Origin: Streptomyces sp. NRRL F-5122
GTDB taxonomy: Bacteria > Actinomycetota > Actinomycetes > Streptomycetales > Streptomycetaceae
NCBI RefSeq assembly: GCF_001507435.1
Contig: NZ_LMWH01000240.1
Span: 1-64,000 of the forward strand
Direction: 5' to 3'
DNA length: 64,000 nucleotides
The translations under genes and the position numbers were made by a program. Below, in pieces: positions 60,663 to 64,000 of this stretch. Numbering within the stretch: position 1 is the first letter of the stretch; every line of letters begins with the position of its first letter. The notes beneath the pieces were generated by a model. It saw only the letters and a program-made list of their open reading frames with translations. It was not told where the DNA came from and did not search any database.

Positions 60663-61397
60663 CTGCCCGACGGCGAGCCGGCCGAGGACGACGACCACTG
60701 GAGGGACAAGATCGACCTTTTGCTGGCCGATCCGGTCCCCGTGGTGTCCTTCACCTTCGGGCTTCCCGGTCGGTCGATCGTCGCCGAGCTGCGCAAGGCC
60801 GGGACCGTCGTCGTCCAGACGGTCACCTCGGCCGACGAGGCCCGCCGCGCCGCCGAGATCGGGGTGGACGCGGTCATCGTCCAGGCCTCGGCGGCCGGCG
60901 GGCACTCGGCCACCTTCACACCCGCGCACCCGCCCGGGGCCGTCGCGCTGCCGGAACTGATCACCCGGGTCCGAGGCGCCGTCCCGTTGCCCGTCATCGC
61001 CGCGGGCGGACTCGCAGGCCCGGCCGACGTGGCCGACGTCCTCGCCGCCGGAGCGGAGGCCGCGATGGTCGGCACCGCCCTGCTGCGCACCGACGAGAGC
61101 GGGGCGTCCGCACCGCACAAGGCCGCTCTGACCGATCCCGCCTTCGACACGACCGTGATCACCCGCGCTTTCACCGGGCGGCCCGCACGCGCACTGCGCA
61201 ATCACTTCGTCGAGCGCTACGACCGTGTCGCCCCCGTCGGCTATCCGGCCCTGCACCACCTCACCGGCCGGCTGCGCAGGGCGGCCACCGCAGCCGGGGA
61301 CACCCGGCTGATCCATCTGTGGGCGGGCACGGGCCACCGTCACGCGAGGACCGAACCCGCCGCCCGTACGTTCGCCCGGCTGGCCGGCCGCCTCTGA
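60663..61397 (+). pseudogene. Nitronate monooxygenase, 5'-truncated
   Basis: About 245 residues match the C-terminal two-thirds of a nitronate monooxygenase (2-nitropropane dioxygenase): DLLLADPVPVVSFTFGLP, VVQTVTSADEARRAAEIG, AVIVQASAAGGHSATF with the catalytic His, PVIAAGGLAGPADV (FMN phosphate loop), AAMVGTALLRTDES. The roughly 90-110 N-terminal residues with the start and the first FMN contacts (IQAPMAG-type) are absent, and the frame continues upstream into unrelated sequence without a usable start. Hence a remnant, not a partner of its neighbours. Confidence 0.7.
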
Positions 61398-61494
61398 CCT
61401 TCGAGGGACTCGGACACCACGGCGCGGGGTCCTTGTTCAGGCTCGTGACGTGCAGCCTCTTGACAATCTATTCAGTCACCAAGAACTCTGCATG

Positions 61495-61505
61495 ATGTTA
61501 TACAT
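61495..61505. promoter_or_regulatory. Candidate GntR-type operator ahead of the NCS1 permease
   Basis: ATGTTATACAT is a perfect inverted repeat (ATGT/ACAT around TAT), flanked by GCATG and GC, in a locally A/T-rich stretch that also contains TTGACA at 61460. It resembles GntR-family operators (TGT-N-ACA). No regulator gene is adjacent. Confidence 0.4.
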
Positions 61506-61558
61506 GCCCGACACACCTAGGTCCGTCGTGGAAGACGACCGAGGAGGGACAGCGGATC

Positions 61559-62977
61559 ATGACAGAGACTCTGGTCGAGCGGCGCTCCATCGACGTCGTA
61601 CCGGACGAGGAACGACACGGCACCGCCTTCTCCCAGTTCACACTCTGGCTCGGCGCCAATCTCCAGATCACGGCCGTGGTGACCGGTGCGCTGGCCGTCG
61701 TCTTCGGCGGGGACGTCGTCTGGTCGCTCCTCGGCCTGATGGTGGGCAATGTGCTGGGCGGCGCCGTGATGGCGCTGCACTCCGCGCAGGGCCCCAAGCT
61801 CGGCCTTCCGCAGATGATCCAGTCGCGCGCCCAGTTCGGCGTGCGCGGCGCCGTGGTCCCGCTGCTGCTGGTGATCCTGATGTATGTCGGGTTCTTCGCG
61901 AGCGGCACGGTGCTGGCGGGCCAGGCGGTCGGCGAGCTGACCCACACCGGCGACACCAGCGGCATCGTGATCTTCGCCGTGGTCACGGCGGTCGTGGCGG
62001 TGGTCGGTTACCGCGTCATCCACGCCCTCGGCCGGCTCGCGAGCGTCATCTGCGCGCTCGCCTTCGTCTACCTGGGCATTCGCCTGCTCGATCACGTCGA
62101 CCTCTCGACGCTGATGAAGGACGCGCACTTCTCGCTGTCGATGTTCCTGCTCGCGATGTCGCTGTCGGCGTCCTGGCAACTCGCGTTCGGGCCCTACGTC
62201 GCGGACTACTCGCGCTATCTGCCGCGCACCATCTCCGGCCGGGCCACCTTCTGGTGGACCCTGTCGGGCTCGGCGATCGGCTCGCAGTGGTCGATGACGT
62301 TCGGCGTGCTGGTGGCGGCGACGGCCGGCGACAAGTTCCTCGCCAACCAGGTCGGCTATGTCGTCGGGCTCGGCGGCACGGGCCTGATCGCGTCCTTCCT
62401 CTACTTCGTGATCGCGCTCGGCAAGCTGACCATCAACGTGCTCAACACCTACGGCGGCTTCATGTCGATGGTCACGAGCGTCAGCGGGTTCCGCGGCCGG
62501 CGTCTGCTCTCCCAGCGCGGCCGGGCCGCCTACATCGCGTTGATCATGATCGCGGGCACGGCGGTCGCGCTCCTCGGCAAGGACAGCTTCCTGGCCTCGT
62601 TCAAGGATTTCCTGCTCTTCCTGCTGACCTTCTTCACTCCGTGGTCGGCCATCAACCTGGTCGACTACTACCTGATCTCGAAGGAGCGCTACGACATCCC
62701 GGCGCTCTTCGACCCCAAGGGCCGTTACGGCGCCTGGCGGTGGGACGCGCTCGTGGTGTACGCGGTGGGTCTGCTTGCCCAACTGCCCTTCCTTTCCACG
62801 GCGTTCTACACCGGTCCGCTGGTCGATCCGCTGGGCGGCGCGGACGTCTCCTGGATCGTCGGCCTCGTGGTACCCGCGCTGCTGTACTGGCTGCTGGCCC
62901 GGCGGAACCCGGCGCTGCCCAGCGGGAACGAGTCCCGCACGAAGCCGGCGACCGCCTCGAGGACCGAGGCCGTCTAG
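61559..62977 (+). CDS. NCS1-family nucleobase permease (cytosine/purine-type)
   Basis: A 472-residue transporter with about twelve hydrophobic segments, of the NCS1 family (cytosine, allantoin, hydantoin, purine). Signatures: FTLWLGANLQITAVVTGA (first helix), GPKLGLPQMIQSRAQFG, GYVVGLGGTG, and FTPWSAINLVDYYL. Substrate discrimination needs the central helices; by similarity a purine-cytosine permease is most likely. GAGGAGGGAC precedes ATG 61559. It is preceded by an A/T-rich operator-like site and followed by a hairpin. Confidence 0.88.
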   Translation: MTETLVERRSIDVVPDEERHGTAFSQFTLWLGANLQITAVVTGALAVVFGGDVVWSLLGLMVGNVLGGAVMALHSAQGPKLGLPQMIQSRAQFGVRGAVVPLLLVILMYVGFFASGTVLAGQAVGELTHTGDTSGIVIFAVVTAVVAVVGYRVIHALGRLASVICALAFVYLGIRLLDHVDLSTLMKDAHFSLSMFLLAMSLSASWQLAFGPYVADYSRYLPRTISGRATFWWTLSGSAIGSQWSMTFGVLVAATAGDKFLANQVGYVVGLGGTGLIASFLYFVIALGKLTINVLNTYGGFMSMVTSVSGFRGRRLLSQRGRAAYIALIMIAGTAVALLGKDSFLASFKDFLLFLLTFFTPWSAINLVDYYLISKERYDIPALFDPKGRYGAWRWDALVVYAVGLLAQLPFLSTAFYTGPLVDPLGGADVSWIVGLVVPALLYWLLARRNPALPSGNESRTKPATASRTEAV

Positions 62978-62978
62978 G

Positions 62979-63010
62979 GTCTCTCGTTCGGATCGGGTCG
63001 GCTGAGAGAC
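62979..63010. terminator. Candidate terminator hairpin after the permease
   Basis: GTCTCTC (62979-62985) and GAGAGAC (63004-63010) are perfectly complementary 7-base arms with an 18-base loop, beginning two bases after the permease stop. No T-run follows. Confidence 0.35.
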
Positions 63011-63018
63011 TGCGCCTT

Positions 63019-63363
63019 TCAGTCGACCCGCGTCGCGGGCGGGCTCGGACGGAGCGTCGCCCGCCCGCCTCGGGCGGCTCGTTTCGGAAGGGCGATCGCC
63101 GCGGTCAACGGCTGCTCCCGGCACCGGAGAAGGGTTCGCGGGCGGAGTGCCGGGGGTCCTCGGCTGGGTGGAGGGGGTGACTCCACAGGTCCTGCGCCCG
63201 AAGCCTCGGCAGGACCCCTTCGCCGAACCAGTACGGCGAGCTTCGCGTCCTCGACCCGGAGGTGTTCACCGCGCAGATCCACGTGCGGGGCGCGAGTTGC
63301 CGTCGCCTCGGCGGCGGCCGTGTCCCGGAGCGGGTGGCCCGGGCCGCGGACCACGCCGCTCAT
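63019..63363 (-). CDS. Possible small or decayed protein coupled to the FMN reductase
   Basis: A 114-residue frame on the minus strand whose ATG (63363) overlaps the FMN reductase stop as ATGA. It opens MSGVVRGPGHPLRDTAA and has a protein-like LRGEHLRVEDAKLAVLVRR stretch before becoming P/R-rich and low-complexity. No family recognised. It could be a small partner, a decayed gene or chance; the coupling is the main support. Confidence 0.3.
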   Translation of the reverse strand: MSGVVRGPGHPLRDTAAAEATATRAPHVDLRGEHLRVEDAKLAVLVRRRGPAEASGAGPVESPPPPSRGPPALRPRTLLRCREQPLTAAIALPKRAARGGRATLRPSPPATRVD

Positions 63364-63917
63364 CCGGCCGCCGTCAGTACCGTCGTACGGCCGCCCAGTG
63401 CGGCGGAGAACTGATCCGTGACCTGCACCAGGGGTCCCGCCGAGCCCGGTGCGAGGGTGACCGTCCCGTCGTCGGACACGGTGATGTCCTTGTCCAGCGT
63501 GAACCAGCCGGGAACGATGTGCGTGGCGCCCATGGAGCTCAGCACGGGACGCAGGGCATAGTCGATGGCCAGGACATGGGCGACGGATCCGCCGGTGGCC
63601 AGTGGCAGCACGGTCTTGCCCGCCAGCGCGTACTGCGGGAGCAGGTCGAGCAGCGACTTCAGCAGCCCGGAATAAGCGGCCTTGTAGACGGGCGTGCCGA
63701 TGACGATGCCCTCCGCCCGTTCGAACAGGGCAATGGCCTCGACGATCGCGGGGTTCCTGAAGTCGGCGCCGAGCAGTGCCTCGGCGGGGAGAGTGCGGAC
63801 GTTCAGGGTGGTCACCTCGTGCCCCTGCGCGACGAGGCGCTTGTCCAGGTGGCGCAGGAGCCGTGCGGTGCGGGAGGTGGCGGAGGGGCTTCCGGAGACG
63901 GAGAGGACGGTGGCCAT
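63360..63917 (-). CDS. NADPH-dependent FMN reductase (SsuE-like)
   Basis: A 185-residue flavodoxin-like reductase: VLSVSGSPSATSRTARLL (FMN phosphate loop), GIVIGTPVYKAAYSGLLKSLLD, and LATGGSVAHVLAIDYALRP. It would supply reduced FMN to a two-component monooxygenase. A weak AAGG site precedes ATG 63917. The gene starts 11 bases after the stop of an upstream gene that enters from the right edge on the same strand, probably the monooxygenase that uses its product. Confidence 0.88.
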   Translation of the reverse strand: MATVLSVSGSPSATSRTARLLRHLDKRLVAQGHEVTTLNVRTLPAEALLGADFRNPAIVEAIALFERAEGIVIGTPVYKAAYSGLLKSLLDLLPQYALAGKTVLPLATGGSVAHVLAIDYALRPVLSSMGATHIVPGWFTLDKDITVSDDGTVTLAPGSAGPLVQVTDQFSAALGGRTTVLTAAG

Positions 63918-63928
63918 GCGGCGGCCTT

Positions 63929-64000
63929 TCAGGAGTACCGGGTGGACTGGGGCGGTTCGCCGCCGGGGACGCCGCGGCCGAACTCACGAGGCGTGTGCGC
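63929..64000 (-). CDS. Partial gene at the right edge (C-terminal end)
   Basis: A minus-strand frame entering from the right edge ends TPREFGRGVPGGEPPQSTRY then S and stop. Only 23 residues are visible. By position, 11 bases upstream of an SsuE-like reductase, it may be an FMN-dependent monooxygenase, but the sequence alone does not identify it. Confidence 0.45.
   Translation of the reverse strand, partial: AHTPREFGRGVPGGEPPQSTRYS

Noticed and set aside
1..64000. tRNA, rRNA, CRISPR array, prophage or polyketide/peptide synthetase modules
   Set aside because: Looked for cloverleaf-like G/C stems with a T-loop, regularly spaced repeats, phage structural genes and megasynthase signatures; none seen.

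Overview
This is a high-GC, gene-dense actinobacterial chromosome segment, almost certainly Streptomyces or a close relative. The evidence is very strong G/C bias at third codon positions, frequent GTG starts, GGAGG-type ribosome sites, short ATGA/GTGA gene overlaps, and typical Streptomyces families: SpoIIE-type PP2C phosphatases, an F420-type LLM enzyme, ANTAR and STAS proteins, and self-contained ferredoxin/P450 units. I saw no tRNA, rRNA, CRISPR array or prophage.

Region 1 (1-5.5 kb): the left edge carries what looks like the 5' end of an IS701-like transposase. Then come a large PAS/GAF/PP2C/ATPase regulator, a small membrane protein and a type II NADH dehydrogenase.

Region 2 (5.5-19.4 kb): an alpha-galactoside/galactose island, all on the minus strand. 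An 11-gene operon encodes a Tat-type sugar-binding lipoprotein, two ABC permeases, an intracellular GH36 alpha-galactosidase, an SDR dehydrogenase, a FadR-type regulator, a DgoD-like galactonate dehydratase, a mutarotase-like protein, a KDPG/KDPGal-type aldolase, an SMP-30 lactonase and a PfkB kinase. Together these make a complete candidate oxidative (De Ley-Doudoroff) route from galactose to pyruvate and glyceraldehyde-3-phosphate. Upstream lies a secreted GH27 alpha-galactosidase with a C-terminal lectin-like propeller. Both transcription units start with an almost identical AT-rich palindrome (18 of 20 bases shared) next to a TTGAC box, so they are probably one regulon.

Region 3 (19.6-29.6 kb): a flavodoxin, then the most intriguing cluster. 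Six overlapping plus-strand genes match the uncharacterised STM4011-STM4015 families: two tandem leucine-rich-repeat proteins, an ATP-grasp-like protein, an alkaline-phosphatase/sulfatase-superfamily hydrolase and two radical SAM enzymes. They are flanked by two divergent genes of unknown function and, downstream, by a small unknown protein and a probable WapI-type immunity protein. The combination looks like a modification or biosynthetic system of unknown product.

Region 4 (29.6-48.3 kb): a redox/stress and DNA-repair island. It holds a zinc alcohol/formaldehyde dehydrogenase, a pyruvate-oxidase-like TPP enzyme, an HhH-GPD protein, hemerythrin, STAS, a winged-helix regulator, an Fpg/Nei glycosylase, SDRs, a YbdK-type carboxylate-amine ligase, ANTAR, an F420-type LLM oxidoreductase, a methyltransferase + CDGSH + haem-oxygenase-like diiron operon, a Rieske/DUF2231 protein and small stress-type proteins. 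It contains several decayed genes: an FAD-linked oxidase, a HAD hydrolase, and a formate dehydrogenase operon collapsed by an internal deletion that joins the start of the catalytic subunit to the end of the ferredoxin subunit.

Region 5 (48.3-64 kb): a gene-poor stretch, a ferredoxin-reductase-P450 operon, MsrA, an HD hydrolase, a beta-hydroxyacid-dehydrogenase-like protein, an SDR, a VOC protein, a second membrane-anchored SpoIIE-type phosphatase, a FUSC-type membrane protein, a 5'-truncated nitronate monooxygenase, an NCS1 permease and an NADPH-FMN reductase. The right edge cuts a gene on the minus strand.
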